IMG/VR virus record: IMGVR_UViG_3300020027_000004
Location: 24,003-88,002 of that record
Strand: one strand, 5' to 3'
Source: a virus
DNA: 64,000 nt
Made by a program: the position numbers and the translations under genes. Of this stretch, positions 7,227 through 14,666 are shown one piece after another; within the stretch, counting starts at the first letter, position 1, and the number at the start of each line of letters is the position of its first letter. Under the pieces are notes generated by a model that was not told the origin of the DNA, did no database searches, and saw only the letters and a program-made list of their open reading frames with translations.

Positions 7227-7748
7227 ATGACCGAACGCCTGACCGATGAGGAACGCAACGCCACCGTTTCATTCTGCGTCACGTGCTTCGCCGACTCGCT
7301 CGATGGATCGTGGGGCTCCGGCGTACTCGATGGCGGCCACTGCCTCAACTGCGGTGCTGGCGGCGGAACCGTCGAGATGAAGCGCTGGCAGGTGGAGGAG
7401 ATTCGCCGGAACGCGAGCTGGGTCGGCCGGCGCTACTACCCGAGCTCGGAAGATCGCGAGCTCGCGCAAGAGCGGCTGTCCCTCCTTGCGCTCGTGCCGA
7501 AGTTCGTGGGGCGGAGCGCGAAGCAAGACACCAAGCATCCCCAAACGTGGTGGGTCACCCAACGTACGCCGACCGGACACCCGCTCGAAACTCGGTCGGT
7601 GTCGCAAGCCTTCACCGCCAACTCTGCGGATGAGGCGCTCGACTTCTCGCGGCTGAGCTCGTTGCCGTACGTGTCCCCGTCTGCGTTCGGCGATGCAGAC
7701 GATGCTGCGACCGCATCGGGTGCACGCGATGGCGGAGGACCTCCGTGA
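7227..7748 (+). CDS. Zinc-ribbon hypothetical protein, 173 aa
   Basis: Cys pairs FCVTCF (residues 17 and 20) and HCLNCG (residues 39 and 42) form a CxxC...CxxC zinc ribbon, followed by a helical region with conserved-looking Trp/Tyr residues (WVGRRYYPSSED). The C-terminus is low complexity. Stop and next start overlap by 4 nt. No function assigned. Confidence 0.5.
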   Translation: MTERLTDEERNATVSFCVTCFADSLDGSWGSGVLDGGHCLNCGAGGGTVEMKRWQVEEIRRNASWVGRRYYPSSEDRELAQERLSLLALVPKFVGRSAKQDTKHPQTWWVTQRTPTGHPLETRSVSQAFTANSADEALDFSRLSSLPYVSPSAFGDADDAATASGARDGGGPP

Positions 7749-8260
7749 CGGAGCCACCGCGCGAGATGATCGATATCGCCGTGTCCATGGCGCGGAAATC
7801 TCCGTGCGCCAATAGCAAGCGGGGCGCGGTCGTGTTCGACCCGAAGGCGATCAGCGGTAGGGACGGGCATCCGGTGGTCTTCGGCGTTGGCTACAACGGC
7901 GCGCCGCTCGGTCGGTGCGATGCATCGCCCGAGTGCATTCGCGACTGCGCGAAGCGATGCGTTCATGCTGAAGCCAGAGCGCTCCGCTCCCTTCGGGAAT
8001 CGCCCGCCAGCGACGACATCGACCGATACGACATGCTCCACGTGAAGATCGGAGACCATGGCTACCTAGTGGCCGGTGGTGGCCCATCGTGCTGGCAGTG
8101 CTCGCGGGAGATCTTGGAGTCGGGAATCGCGGGGATGTGGCTCTTCGAAATCAGGGCGCCGCTCCCAGGGCGAAGTGATCCATCGGAGGTCTGGGTTCGC
8201 TACACCCCGCTGGAGTTCCACCAGGCCACGCTCAAGGCGTGCGGGATCTACGATCCGTGA
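7745..8260 (+). CDS. Deoxycytidylate (dCMP) deaminase family protein
   Basis: Likely converts dCMP to dUMP to feed dTTP synthesis in the infected cell. The zinc-dependent deaminase marks are present: CVHAEARAL (His ligand and catalytic Glu, residues ~77-80) and GPSCWQCSREIL (the PCxxC-type ligand pair, residues ~118-123). YNGAP upstream is also typical of the family. At 171 aa it is close to the usual size. Overlaps both neighbours, so it belongs to the small-gene operon. Another nucleotide deaminase specificity cannot be excluded. Confidence 0.8.
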   Translation: MTEPPREMIDIAVSMARKSPCANSKRGAVVFDPKAISGRDGHPVVFGVGYNGAPLGRCDASPECIRDCAKRCVHAEARALRSLRESPASDDIDRYDMLHVKIGDHGYLVAGGGPSCWQCSREILESGIAGMWLFEIRAPLPGRSDPSEVWVRYTPLEFHQATLKACGIYDP

Positions 8261-8334
8261 GCGACATCCAGATCCCAGACCCGCTGGAACTACGCGTGCG
8301 CCAGCTCGAACACCAACAGCCGGAGAGACCATGA
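8257..8334 (+). CDS. Very short ORF, 25 aa
   Basis: GTG overlaps the deaminase stop and the TGA overlaps the next ATG, so this reading frame exactly bridges two genes. The peptide (MSDIQIPDPLELRVRQLEHQ...) is amphipathic and could be translated simply to couple its neighbours. Confidence 0.35.
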   Translation: MSDIQIPDPLELRVRQLEHQQPERP

Positions 8335-8543
8335 GCAAGAGACCAGATCTCGCGAGCGTTCCCGATCACATCCACGTGGTGGTGTGGCGAGAACCGAGCG
8401 TGGTGCTCGGCGTGGAGGGCGTGTTCGAGCGGAGCCAGGTGATCCGCCGAGCGTCGTGCTCGCAGTGCGGGTGGAGCGGTCGGTACTGGGATGGCGACCC
8501 GATTCCACCGTGCCCGAACTGCGACCCGAAACCGGGGGCATGA
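8331..8543 (+). CDS. Small zinc-ribbon protein, 70 aa
   Basis: The C-terminus carries CSQCGWSGRYW and, 16 residues on, CPNCD: a clear CxxC...CxxC zinc ribbon. The N-terminus contains VVVWREPSVVLGV strands. It ends overlapping the ATG of the PD-(D/E)XK-like gene, which may be its partner. Function unknown. Confidence 0.55.
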   Translation: MSKRPDLASVPDHIHVVVWREPSVVLGVEGVFERSQVIRRASCSQCGWSGRYWDGDPIPPCPNCDPKPGA

Positions 8544-9361
8544 TGCTCGGTCTCATCCGCAAGCGACACGAAGGGCCGGGCTGGATCGTGATGTCCGAAC
8601 TTGCGAACGGCACGGGCTCGAATGTCAGCCGCCACGCCGATGCGGTGGCGCTGGGAATCTGGCCGAGCCGCGGCTACGAGCTCCATGGTTATGAGATCAA
8701 GTGCTCTCGAGGAGACGTCCAGAAAGAGATCAACGACCCCCGCAAGGCCGATGCGGTTGGCAAGTACTGCGATTTCTGGTGGCTCGTGGTTTCCGACATC
8801 AAGATCATCGACGGCATCACGCTCCCATCAACGTGGGGCGTGCTCACGCCAAAGAACCGCGTGCTCCGTGCCGTCACCAAGGCGCCGAAGCTCAAGCCGA
8901 AGCCGGTTGATCGCGCGTTCGTCGCTGCGATGATCCGCAACGTGACCAACTCTTGGGTGCCGAGCCACGAGCACAACGCGCTTAAGGAGAAGCAACGCGA
9001 CGAGCTCAAGGCCGAGCTCGAGCGCGATCGCCAGTACGTGGCCGGCAATGCCGAAATGGAGAACCGGCGGCTCCAAAGCCAGATCGAGGCCTTCGAGAAG
9101 GCATCCGGCGTGAAGCTGGACGCGTGGCAAGCGGGACAAATCGGCGAAGCCGTCAAGCTCGCGCTGGAGGCTCGCGGCGTGACGGGCGAGGAAGCATCGA
9201 AGCGTCGGGCGCAGTATCTGGACAACACCGCCGGTCACCTCGAGCACGTTGCGCGCAACGCACGCGATGCTGCGAAGGCGATCCGCGAGATGACGGATGC
9301 CGATGACCAGCGCGAGCTGCCGCTCGACATGGTGCCGCGCATCGGCGGCCTTCACGGATGA
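8540..9361 (+). CDS. PD-(D/E)XK nuclease-like protein (MmcB-like N-terminus), 273 aa
   Basis: After ATG 8540 the N-terminal domain contains GYELHGYEIKCSRGD and NDPRKADAVGKYCDFWWLVV. A hydrophobic-strand ExK followed by a helix is the core of PD-(D/E)XK nucleases and fits MmcB-like DNA-repair proteins. The C-terminal half is a long charged helix (ELKAELERDRQYVAGN), probably a coiled coil. Role in DNA processing is inferred. An upstream in-frame start overlaps the zinc-ribbon gene and was rejected. Confidence 0.55.
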   Translation: MMLGLIRKRHEGPGWIVMSELANGTGSNVSRHADAVALGIWPSRGYELHGYEIKCSRGDVQKEINDPRKADAVGKYCDFWWLVVSDIKIIDGITLPSTWGVLTPKNRVLRAVTKAPKLKPKPVDRAFVAAMIRNVTNSWVPSHEHNALKEKQRDELKAELERDRQYVAGNAEMENRRLQSQIEAFEKASGVKLDAWQAGQIGEAVKLALEARGVTGEEASKRRAQYLDNTAGHLEHVARNARDAAKAIREMTDADDQRELPLDMVPRIGGLHG

Positions 9362-9555
9362 GCGCTTGGGTGCGAAGGCCGGACGGCGGATGGGCGCACG
9401 CTCCGCGGTTCAAGGTGGTGATCAACCGTGTGATGCGAGCGCTCCAAACTCGCCGGCGGCCAACGAGGCTTTGGGTGCTCGTCACGGTTTGCGATGTAAC
9501 CACCGACCCGCCAACCGCCATCGGATACCGGTTCGGGCGCGTGCTGCACCTGTGA
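9358..9555 (+). CDS. Small basic protein, 65 aa
   Basis: Arg- and Trp-rich, no Cys pair, with a central TRLWVLVTVCDV strand. The ATG overlaps the previous stop. No recognisable family; possibly nucleic-acid binding given the charge. Confidence 0.4.
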   Translation: MSAWVRRPDGGWAHAPRFKVVINRVMRALQTRRRPTRLWVLVTVCDVTTDPPTAIGYRFGRVLHL

Positions 9556-9573
9556 TGCGGTACAAGATCCCGT

Positions 9574-9798
9574 ATGGGAGCAAGATTCGAGATTCGGTCC
9601 GACAAGAGCGGACAGCCCTACTTCGTGCTCATCTCGAGCAACGGCAAGGTGCTGGTCAAGAGTGAGTCCTACGCCTCGAAAGCGATGTGCCAACGCGGAT
9701 ACACCGCAGTGAGGCGATACGCACCGAAGGCCACCGTCGTGGACGTGACGGCTCGTGCTACGAGGACAAATGCGAAGTCGAAGAAACGAAGCCGCTGA
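9574..9798 (+). CDS. YegP-like (DUF1508) protein, 74 aa
   Basis: The sequence FEIRSDKSGQPYFVLISSNG followed by SESYASKAMCQRGYTAVRRY matches the YegP/DUF1508 repeat: an antiparallel sheet reading a residue-by-residue 'compare and mark' motif. The family is common in bacteria and phages but has no firm function. Lys/Arg-rich C-terminal tail. Confidence 0.75.
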   Translation: MGARFEIRSDKSGQPYFVLISSNGKVLVKSESYASKAMCQRGYTAVRRYAPKATVVDVTARATRTNAKSKKRSR

Positions 9799-9801
9799 CA
9801 C

Positions 9802-10365
9802 TTGGGGGCGTGCGTGATCGCGCTCCTGCTCGGGTGGATCTTGTCGCTCGCATCGGATGCGGAGGCGCTACGCCGGACGGCGCCGGCGTACCTGTCGTAC
9901 GCGGCCGCGGTGGAACATGTCGCGGCTGCAGACCTGGCGGGCCTCGCGTTCGATGTCGATCCGGTCTTGCTCCTCTCAATTTCACACCACGAATCGCGCT
10001 ACCGGCACGACACCATCACTCCAGAGCGCGGAGGGAAATTCTCCTGCGGAGCAATGACTCCAATTCCAACATACGACCGCGCCGCGTGCGCGCGAGCTCG
10101 AGCCTCGGTGCTCGCGAGCTACCTCGCCGGAGCTCGCCATCTCCGCGAGTGGCTCGATACCCCGAGGTGTCGCGGCGGTACCGGTTGCGCATCGCTCGGC
10201 TACGCCGGGGGCTACCGGCTGATCAAGCGGTGCGCTCGGGGGCCGGTGGTTCGGAAGCGCGGAGCTGCTCAGCGCGACATCTGCCGCACGCCGGAGGTGT
10301 TCGAGCACCGCGCCGCGCTCATCCGCCGCGAGCGAGCGCGAGCTCGAACCGGGGCCGGTGTGTGA
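9802..10365 (+). CDS. Exported lysozyme/transglycosylase-like protein, 187 aa
   Basis: The N-terminus is a signal-peptide-like hydrophobic stretch (IALLLGWILSLASDAEA). A GTG at 9814 gives a shorter start than the TTG at 9802. Residues ~56-66 read LLLSISHHESRY, placing a Glu where SLT-type transglycosylases have the catalytic Glu, and later CASLGYAGGY resembles the SLT core end. Four Cys may form disulfides. It lies far from the endolysin, so it may act in cell entry or wall remodelling. Confidence 0.55.
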   Translation: MGACVIALLLGWILSLASDAEALRRTAPAYLSYAAAVEHVAAADLAGLAFDVDPVLLLSISHHESRYRHDTITPERGGKFSCGAMTPIPTYDRAACARARASVLASYLAGARHLREWLDTPRCRGGTGCASLGYAGGYRLIKRCARGPVVRKRGAAQRDICRTPEVFEHRAALIRRERARARTGAGV

Positions 10366-10688
10366 ATTTCCGGATCCGATTCGGATCCGTTTTCTTGCCG
10401 CCGGATTTCTGGCTTAACGTCATCCCCATACCCGAGGTGGGTTGCTGGCTCTGGATGCGCCACGTCAACCCGAAGGGTTACGGCACGCACGGCCGCCGAG
10501 CTCGCTACTCGAGATCGCGCCTTGTGCACCGCTACACGTTCGAGATCTTCGTAGGCCCGGTCCCGTCCGGTCATGAACTCGATCATCACGGGTGCCAGGT
10601 GCGGCTATGCTGCTACCCAATGCACCTCGAGCCCGTGACGCACGCGGAGAATGTTCGGCGATCGATCGCAACGAGGCGCGCGGCGTGA
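10362..10688 (+). CDS. HNH endonuclease, free-standing, 108 aa
   Basis: The GTG overlaps the previous stop. The C-terminal half shows a phage HNH pattern: LVHRYTFEIFVGPVPSGHELDHHGC, then CCYPMHLEPVTHAEN. The metal-binding His/Asp (DHH), the Asn/His loop and two zinc-binding Cys are visible. Such small HNH enzymes are often mobile or aid packaging; this one is far from the terminase. Confidence 0.75.
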   Translation: MNFRIRFGSVFLPPDFWLNVIPIPEVGCWLWMRHVNPKGYGTHGRRARYSRSRLVHRYTFEIFVGPVPSGHELDHHGCQVRLCCYPMHLEPVTHAENVRRSIATRRAA

Positions 10689-10915
10689 GCGCGCCGGGGA
10701 ACCTCTACGAGCACCATGGCCGCTCGCAGAGCATCAACTATTCATCTGCGATGCGATTCCGACGTGAGATCGCGGATGGCGTGGAGTGCCTCGTCGACAC
10801 GGAGACTGGTCGCGTGTTCTCGGGTGGCGAGTTGGTTCGCGTGGTGGCGGATGGTCCGATCGTTGGAGTGTCCGTGGGCCACATCATCATTGATGATCCG
10901 TGCGGTGAACCGTGA
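10685..10915 (+). CDS. Small hypothetical protein, 76 aa
   Basis: GTG overlaps the HNH stop. Mostly beta-strand with ADGPIVGVSVGHIIIDDP. The next gene ends similarly (ESLIIDDVVEMDISV), so the two may be distant duplicates. No family recognised. Confidence 0.45.
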   Translation: MSAPGNLYEHHGRSQSINYSSAMRFRREIADGVECLVDTETGRVFSGGELVRVVADGPIVGVSVGHIIIDDPCGEP

Positions 10916-11130
10916 GGCTCGGCCGCTATCCGATGCGTCGGCTCGCATGGCGTGACGCGGCCACCGGAGCGGTTGGCTACGCGGTGATCCGCATCGACGA
11001 GCTCTTACCCGGCGTGCGCACCGAGTCGCTGATCATCGATGACGTGGTGGAGATGGACATCTCCGTGCGCAGTGTCGGACCCGGGGACGGCGGTCTTGGC
11101 GTCATCGTCACTGCGCACGAGGTATCGTGA
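10912..11130 (+). CDS. Small hypothetical protein, 72 aa
   Basis: GTG start overlapping the previous stop. Beta-rich, with GYAVIRIDELLPGV and IIDDVVEMDI. Shares the IIDD strand pattern with its upstream neighbour. Stop overlaps the next start. Confidence 0.45.
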   Translation: MRLGRYPMRRLAWRDAATGAVGYAVIRIDELLPGVRTESLIIDDVVEMDISVRSVGPGDGGLGVIVTAHEVS

Positions 11131-11576
11131 CCTCGCCAGCGCATGAGCTCCTGCGGTTGTTCCGCGGCATGGAGGGTGCCGAACAGCTCGCACCGTTGAT
11201 CGTCGATGAGGAGGGTGGCTCCAAGTCGGGGTTCGATGTGGTGACGCTGCGCGTGCTGGCAGCATGGATGATGACCTCGCATCGGTGGACCGAGCCGAAG
11301 GGCGCGCCACCGGACGGCGGGATGCCCACCGCGAGCTCGTGGTCGTGGCTCTGGAGCTCGTACAAGATGGACGTCGGCGGGGTGGCGGCGGGCGCGGATA
11401 CGACGCGCGAGGTCGCGCGCGAGCGGCTCGAGGTGCTTCGTCACAACCGTTTGGTGTACCCGGATGGCTCGTGCACGCGGTTCCTCCTGGCCGCCGTGCG
11501 CGTACACGTGGGGAAGCGCCTCAATCCGTCGGGAAAGCGCAAGGAGAAGGCCAAGGAGCCCACCGAGGCAAACTAG
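11127..11576 (+). CDS. Putative winged-helix protein, 149 aa
   Basis: The C-terminal two thirds contain TTREVARERLEVLRHNRLV followed by a strand turn (YPDGSCTRF), the layout of a winged-helix DNA-binding domain. A Trp-rich segment (SSWSWLWSSYK) precedes it. A regulatory role is possible but only inferred. It ends the operon; 45 nt follow before the receiver-domain gene. Confidence 0.45.
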   Translation: MTSPAHELLRLFRGMEGAEQLAPLIVDEEGGSKSGFDVVTLRVLAAWMMTSHRWTEPKGAPPDGGMPTASSWSWLWSSYKMDVGGVAAGADTTREVARERLEVLRHNRLVYPDGSCTRFLLAAVRVHVGKRLNPSGKRKEKAKEPTEAN

Positions 11577-11627
11577 CTACCCCATCGCTGCCCTACACGT
11601 TTTGGCACTCCGGACGATCCATTGAGC

Positions 11628-11969
11628 ATGAACATCCTGCTCATCGAAGACGACGCCGCCCTTCAGATGATGACCAGCCGGTGGCTCCGCCGCGTGTATC
11701 CACACGCGGTGGTGACCGTGGCCGGCTCGGTCGCGGAGGCGCTGGATCTCCTGGGTGATGGTTCGTTCGATCTTGTGGTGAGCGACTTCGACCTGGGTGA
11801 CGCGACGGGTGCGGATGTCGTCGCGTGGATGCATGACCATCGCCCCGAACTCGTGGCGCGCCTGGTGTTCTTCTCCGGTAACTCTGCCGCTGGCGAGCTC
11901 GGCCGCCCCCATGCGATGAAGCCGTGCACGATGGACGAGTTCCGCGCGGTTCTCGCTGTGGTAGGTTGA
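11628..11969 (+). CDS. Stand-alone response-regulator receiver domain (CheY-like), 113 aa
   Basis: A complete receiver fold with every key residue: acidic pair in IEDDA (residues 7-9), phosphoacceptor Asp 53 in VVSDFDL, Ser 83 in FFSGN and Lys 98 in MKPC. There is no output domain, so it would act like CheY or Spo0F, taking phosphate from a host histidine kinase or docking to a host partner. An in-frame TTG at 11622 is an alternative start. A terminator-like hairpin follows its stop. Confidence 0.85.
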   Translation: MNILLIEDDAALQMMTSRWLRRVYPHAVVTVAGSVAEALDLLGDGSFDLVVSDFDLGDATGADVVAWMHDHRPELVARLVFFSGNSAAGELGRPHAMKPCTMDEFRAVLAVVG

Positions 11970-12002
11970 AGATTCCCTGCCAGGGGTTTCGCAATGGTCG
12001 GG

Positions 12003-12038
12003 CGCCTCATCGAATGGTCGATGGGGCGTTCGGCTTTT
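12003..12038 (+). terminator. Rho-independent terminator after the receiver gene
   Basis: CGCCTCATCGA pairs with TCGATGGGGCG across an ATGG loop (11 bp including one G-U), followed by TTCGGCTTTTC. It ends the left accessory operon. Confidence 0.6.
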
Positions 12039-12070
12039 CGGAGTCGTCGCACGGCGCCGCGCGGTCATGA

Positions 12071-12076
12071 TAGCGT
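12071..12076 (+). promoter_or_regulatory. Extended -10 box (TGATAGCGT), leaderless start
   Basis: TAGCGT preceded by TGA lies exactly 6 nt before the ATG at 12083, so transcription would begin at or next to the start codon. It directly follows the terminator at 12003-12038. No clear -35. Confidence 0.5.
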
Positions 12077-12082
12077 TCGCCC

Positions 12083-12316
12083 ATGTCCTGGAACATCTCG
12101 CTCGGTGGCACCAAGGCGGAAGTGCTCAAGGGTCTGGCCGAGAAGCGGCTGAATCCCGAGGCACCTGACCACGCGCAATTCGAGGCCGCGAAGGCGCTCA
12201 TCGTCGGCGAGGTCGAGGCGGTGGAGGATAGCCGACCGAGCGTCAACGTGTCGGCCTACGGTCACGTGGGCGGGCCCGAATCGGCGCGCCAGCTCTCGAT
12301 CTCGATCAACAGCTGA
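12083..12316 (+). CDS. Small hypothetical protein, 77 aa, leaderless
   Basis: ATG 12083 is the first possible start downstream of the -10 box and no ribosome site is present. The protein is helical and acidic (QFEAAKALIVGEVEAVED) with a Gly/Ser C-terminal tail (SAYGHVGG). Similar short proteins occur in phages of high-GC hosts; function unknown. Confidence 0.55.
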   Translation: MSWNISLGGTKAEVLKGLAEKRLNPEAPDHAQFEAAKALIVGEVEAVEDSRPSVNVSAYGHVGGPESARQLSISINS

Positions 12317-12425
12317 TCGTCTTCGCAACGCTCGGCCACCGAGGGCCGGTTCAATGCCGGCGCGGTGCGCGATTTGTCCGGGGGCGCGATCCCAGTTAGG
12401 ACGCCAGCCGAGCAACCAACGCCAA

Positions 12426-12454
12426 GACCGCTCGCGATCGCGCCGCGAGCGGTC
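12426..12454 (+). promoter_or_regulatory. Strong hairpin upstream of leader peptide
   Basis: GACCGCTCGCG and CGCGAGCGGTC form a perfect 11-bp stem with a 7-nt loop. There is no U-tract, so it may be a Rho-type or structural terminator for the preceding gene, or an operator. The interval 12317-12425 before it has no coding signal that I can see. Confidence 0.4.
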
Positions 12455-12474
12455 ACCTTGTCAGCGTGCTGCGG

Positions 12475-12480
12475 TAGCGT
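12475..12480 (+). promoter_or_regulatory. -10-like box TAGCGT before leader peptide
   Basis: TAGCGT sits 7 nt before ATG 12488. A TTGTCA at 12458-12463 is too close (11 nt) to be a normal -35. Confidence 0.4.
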
Positions 12481-12487
12481 GCTCGTC

Positions 12488-12535
12488 ATGCACAAGCAAT
12501 TGCCGAGGACCCGGAGAACCAGGAGCCAGTCGTGA
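12488..12535 (+). CDS. 15-aa leader peptide overlapping next gene
   Basis: ATG 12488 opens a 15-codon frame (MHKQLPRTRRTRSQS) whose TGA overlaps the GTG of the next gene. It is Arg-rich and preceded by a -10-like box, so it would be the first thing translated on this mRNA. It could couple or attenuate translation of the downstream gene. Coding status is inferred from position only. Confidence 0.35.
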   Translation: MHKQLPRTRRTRSQS

Positions 12536-12822
12536 GGTTTCGCAAGAAACCAGTCGTGGTCGAGGCATTCCAGTTCTCCTCGCCAGAGAGCGCGCGGCAA
12601 ATCGTCGAGTGGAGCGCTGGCGCGGTGAAGATGGGCACCGAGATCCGCAACCACTCGACCGAGCATCCCGATGGCTTCGACTACCCATGCCTGTTGGTCG
12701 CGACACGCGAAGGAACGATGACAGCGAGCGTCGGTGATTGGGTTGTGAAAGGAATCCGGGGCGAGTTCTATCCCGTGAAGCCGGACATCTTCGAGATGAC
12801 CTACGAAGCGGTGATCGGATGA
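12532..12822 (+). CDS. Conserved phage protein of the RKKPVVVEA type, 96 aa
   Basis: MRFRKKPVVVEAFQF at the start and GDWVVKGIRGEFYPVKPDIF near the end are the marks of a small phage protein family seen in very many siphoviruses and prophages, with no settled function. GTG 12532 matches the usual N-terminus and has AGGAG 8 nt upstream. Stop overlaps the next ATG. Confidence 0.75.
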   Translation: MRFRKKPVVVEAFQFSSPESARQIVEWSAGAVKMGTEIRNHSTEHPDGFDYPCLLVATREGTMTASVGDWVVKGIRGEFYPVKPDIFEMTYEAVIG

Positions 12823-13040
12823 GCCACACGCGCAGCGCGATCAAGCGCGCGGTCGAGGAGTGGGAAGGTGGCGACCCGAGGAAGGCGCACGCCACTCTCG
12901 ATCAAGTGATGGGGGATCCGTTCTTCGTGCGTGAGATCAAGATGGCGAACGTGCCGCGCGATTTCATGGCTGCGTTCTTCGCAGTGAGCGGCTCCGAGTC
13001 CGAGGGTTTCAAGCTCACGCTTCGGCCGGTGTCATCATGA
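12819..13040 (+). CDS. Small hypothetical protein, 73 aa
   Basis: Helical protein starting MSHTRSAIKRAVEEWEGG, with DPFFVREIKMANVPRDFMAA in the middle. The ATG overlaps the preceding stop and the TGA overlaps the next ATG. Not recognised. Confidence 0.5.
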   Translation: MSHTRSAIKRAVEEWEGGDPRKAHATLDQVMGDPFFVREIKMANVPRDFMAAFFAVSGSESEGFKLTLRPVSS

Positions 13041-13393
13041 GGGATGTCGAGTTCCGCGGCTCCAGCGATGACACGTTCGGCTGGTACGAGCCGAAGACGA
13101 GACGGGGCGATGATCACGACGACTGCGCGAACTCCAAGCTCCGCTCGTTCCTCGTGGACTCACCATCAACTGGCAAGGTGATCGTCGCCGGTGTCTACGG
13201 CAAATGTCCGGGCGCCACCTGGGCGGTCGGGATGTCGCCAGCCGATGAGGACGTTCCGCTACCACCATGGGCGGTGCGTCCCGTGTGGAGCGTCGATGGC
13301 TACACCACCGTGTTGCATCTCGAGGTTCCGGACGACACCACGATCACGCTCGTCTCGATCGATGGCGAGAAGCCGGAGAGCGAAGATGGGTGA
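13037..13393 (+). CDS. Hypothetical protein, 118 aa
   Basis: Beta-rich, with GKVIVAGVYGKCPGATWAVG and a C-terminal VLHLEVPDDTTITLVSIDG strand pair, suggesting a small barrel or Ig-like fold. Coupled to both neighbours. No family assignment. Confidence 0.5.
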   Translation: MRDVEFRGSSDDTFGWYEPKTRRGDDHDDCANSKLRSFLVDSPSTGKVIVAGVYGKCPGATWAVGMSPADEDVPLPPWAVRPVWSVDGYTTVLHLEVPDDTTITLVSIDGEKPESEDG

Positions 13394-13574
13394 CCTCCTC
13401 AAGATGCAGTGGCGCGTTGGCCGGAAGCTCGGCCGCACGATCTACGCGCAGCTCTATCCCGAACCGAGTGATGACGACGTTTTGATCGGGATGTTCGATT
13501 CTCCGCGGCTCGCCGCGGAATGCGTCCGCTCGCACAACGCAGTTCTGGAAGCGGCCGGGGCGGTTTACGGATGA
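13386..13574 (+). CDS. Conserved small phage protein (GRTIYAQ type), 62 aa
   Basis: WRVGRKLGRTIYAQLYPEPS and DDVLIGMFDSPRLAAECVRS match a short phage protein family I know mainly from actinobacteriophages, function unknown. ATG 13386 overlaps the previous gene by 8 nt. Its presence supports gene exchange with phages of other high-GC hosts. Confidence 0.65.
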   Translation: MGDLLKMQWRVGRKLGRTIYAQLYPEPSDDDVLIGMFDSPRLAAECVRSHNAVLEAAGAVYG

Positions 13575-14212
13575 AGGCGATAGATATCGAACTCGGCACC
13601 CGGAAAGGTCGACTCGTGATTGTGGCGCGGGCTGGCATCTCCGATGCCGGGGCCGTGCTTTGGAAAGCGGCATGCGACTGCGGTCGTGATGCAATCGTAA
13701 TCGGGTACGCGTTCATGCGAGGAGCGTACGTTTCTTGTGGGTGCGAGAAGGCGCAACGAGCTGGGGATCGAACGCGCACTCACGGGCAAAGCAAATCCAG
13801 GACGTACAAGTCATGGCTCATGATGTGGGATCGATGCAGAAGGCCGGGAAACAACCGATTCGCGTCTTACGGAGGCCGCGGGATCACGGTCTGCGAGCGC
13901 TGGCGGACCTTCGATAATTTCCTCGCGGATATGGGCGAGCGCCCCGATGGAACATCGATCGACCGCTTCCCGAACCGCGATGGCAACTACGAGCCGGGAA
14001 ATTGTCGATGGGGCACATCAACCGAGCAAGCGAGAAACAGAAGCGACAACATCGCGAGTCACGATCTCATCCAAGAGATCCGCGGTCGCATAGAGCACGG
14101 AGAATCAAATCGCTCGGTCGCTCGTCGGATGGGGCTCCAGGAAGCATATGTGTCAGCGGTGGTCCATCAACGAATATGGGCAGACTCCTCGCCGTCGACT
14201 CGCGACAGGTAG
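13571..14212 (+). CDS. HNH-like homing endonuclease family protein with C-terminal HTH, 213 aa
   Basis: Layout: an N-terminal CDCG...CGCE Cys cluster (residues ~36-60), a central block with RTYKSWLMMWDRC, NRFASYGGRGITVCERW and DRFPNRDGNYEPGNCRWGT, and a C-terminal HTH (SNRSVARRMGLQEAYVSAVV). The central GGRGI...CRW block is typical of mobile phage HNH-type proteins. Likely a free-standing mobile gene or a DNA-binding regulator derived from one. Confidence 0.6.
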   Translation: MKAIDIELGTRKGRLVIVARAGISDAGAVLWKAACDCGRDAIVIGYAFMRGAYVSCGCEKAQRAGDRTRTHGQSKSRTYKSWLMMWDRCRRPGNNRFASYGGRGITVCERWRTFDNFLADMGERPDGTSIDRFPNRDGNYEPGNCRWGTSTEQARNRSDNIASHDLIQEIRGRIEHGESNRSVARRMGLQEAYVSAVVHQRIWADSSPSTRDR

Positions 14213-14302
14213 AGCCGCGAGCTCGCCGGACCGCCACCGGGAACGAAGCGGCGCGGAGCCGCTGGGGCTCACTACGTTCCCGATGGCGAGAATCACTGGT
14301 AG

Positions 14303-14473
14303 CTACGGCTTCGCCTTGTCGAGCTCGCGCTGCCGCTCGTTCTCACGTTCGCGTGCTTCGCGCTGTTCGCGGCGTTGTTCCTCCGCGGGGTCGTTCGTTT
14401 GGATCGGTCCCGGCTCACGCTCCGGGTGAGCGGGGTCTGGATTCGGCTGGTTCTGGTTCGGTGGGTTCGGCAT
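14303..14473 (-). CDS. Small disordered Pro/Gln/Glu-rich protein, 56 aa
   Basis: Begins MPNPPNQNQPNPDPAHPE and ends in a charged helix (RREQREARERENERQREL). The N-terminus resembles that of the plus-strand protein at 18041 (MPNPNRPNQPN). CAATCT lies 6 nt before the ATG, again suggesting a leaderless start. It is convergent with the HNH-like gene; the 90 nt between them hold no clear terminator. Confidence 0.4.
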   Translation of the reverse strand: MPNPPNQNQPNPDPAHPEREPGPIQTNDPAEEQRREQREARERENERQRELDKAKP

Positions 14474-14579
14474 GGGCGGAGATTGTTGCAACGCCCACAC
14501 CGCCGAACTCGAGCATGGGTATCGCCCGGTTGCTGCGCGCTCAGCGTGCGGTGGCGCTCGTGCTGTCACATCCGCGCGC

Positions 14580-14585
14580 TACCAT
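14580..14585 (+). promoter_or_regulatory. -10-like box TACCAT, leaderless start
   Basis: TACCAT lies 6 nt before the ATG at 14592, the same geometry as at 12083, 18630 and 28616. No -35 was recognised. Confidence 0.4.
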
Positions 14586-14591
14586 CGGCGC

Positions 14592-14666
14592 ATGGCTGAG
14601 GTTGCGATCGCCCGCGTTAGAGCTCCGTGGCGCATCCCAGGCCCCGGGATGCGTGTGAGTCGATGA
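14592..14666 (+). CDS. 24-aa ORF, coupled to next small gene
   Basis: ATG 14592 follows the -10-like box at 14580, and the TGA overlaps the next ATG (14663). The peptide (MAEVAIARVRAPWRIPGPGM...) is basic. It may be a leader peptide for the 49-aa gene or the terminase operon. Confidence 0.35.
   Translation: MAEVAIARVRAPWRIPGPGMRVSR

Noticed and set aside
12458-12480. TTGTCA plus TAGCGT as a standard sigma70 promoter
   Set aside because: Only 11 nt separate the two boxes, too short for -35/-10 spacing; only the -10 box was kept.
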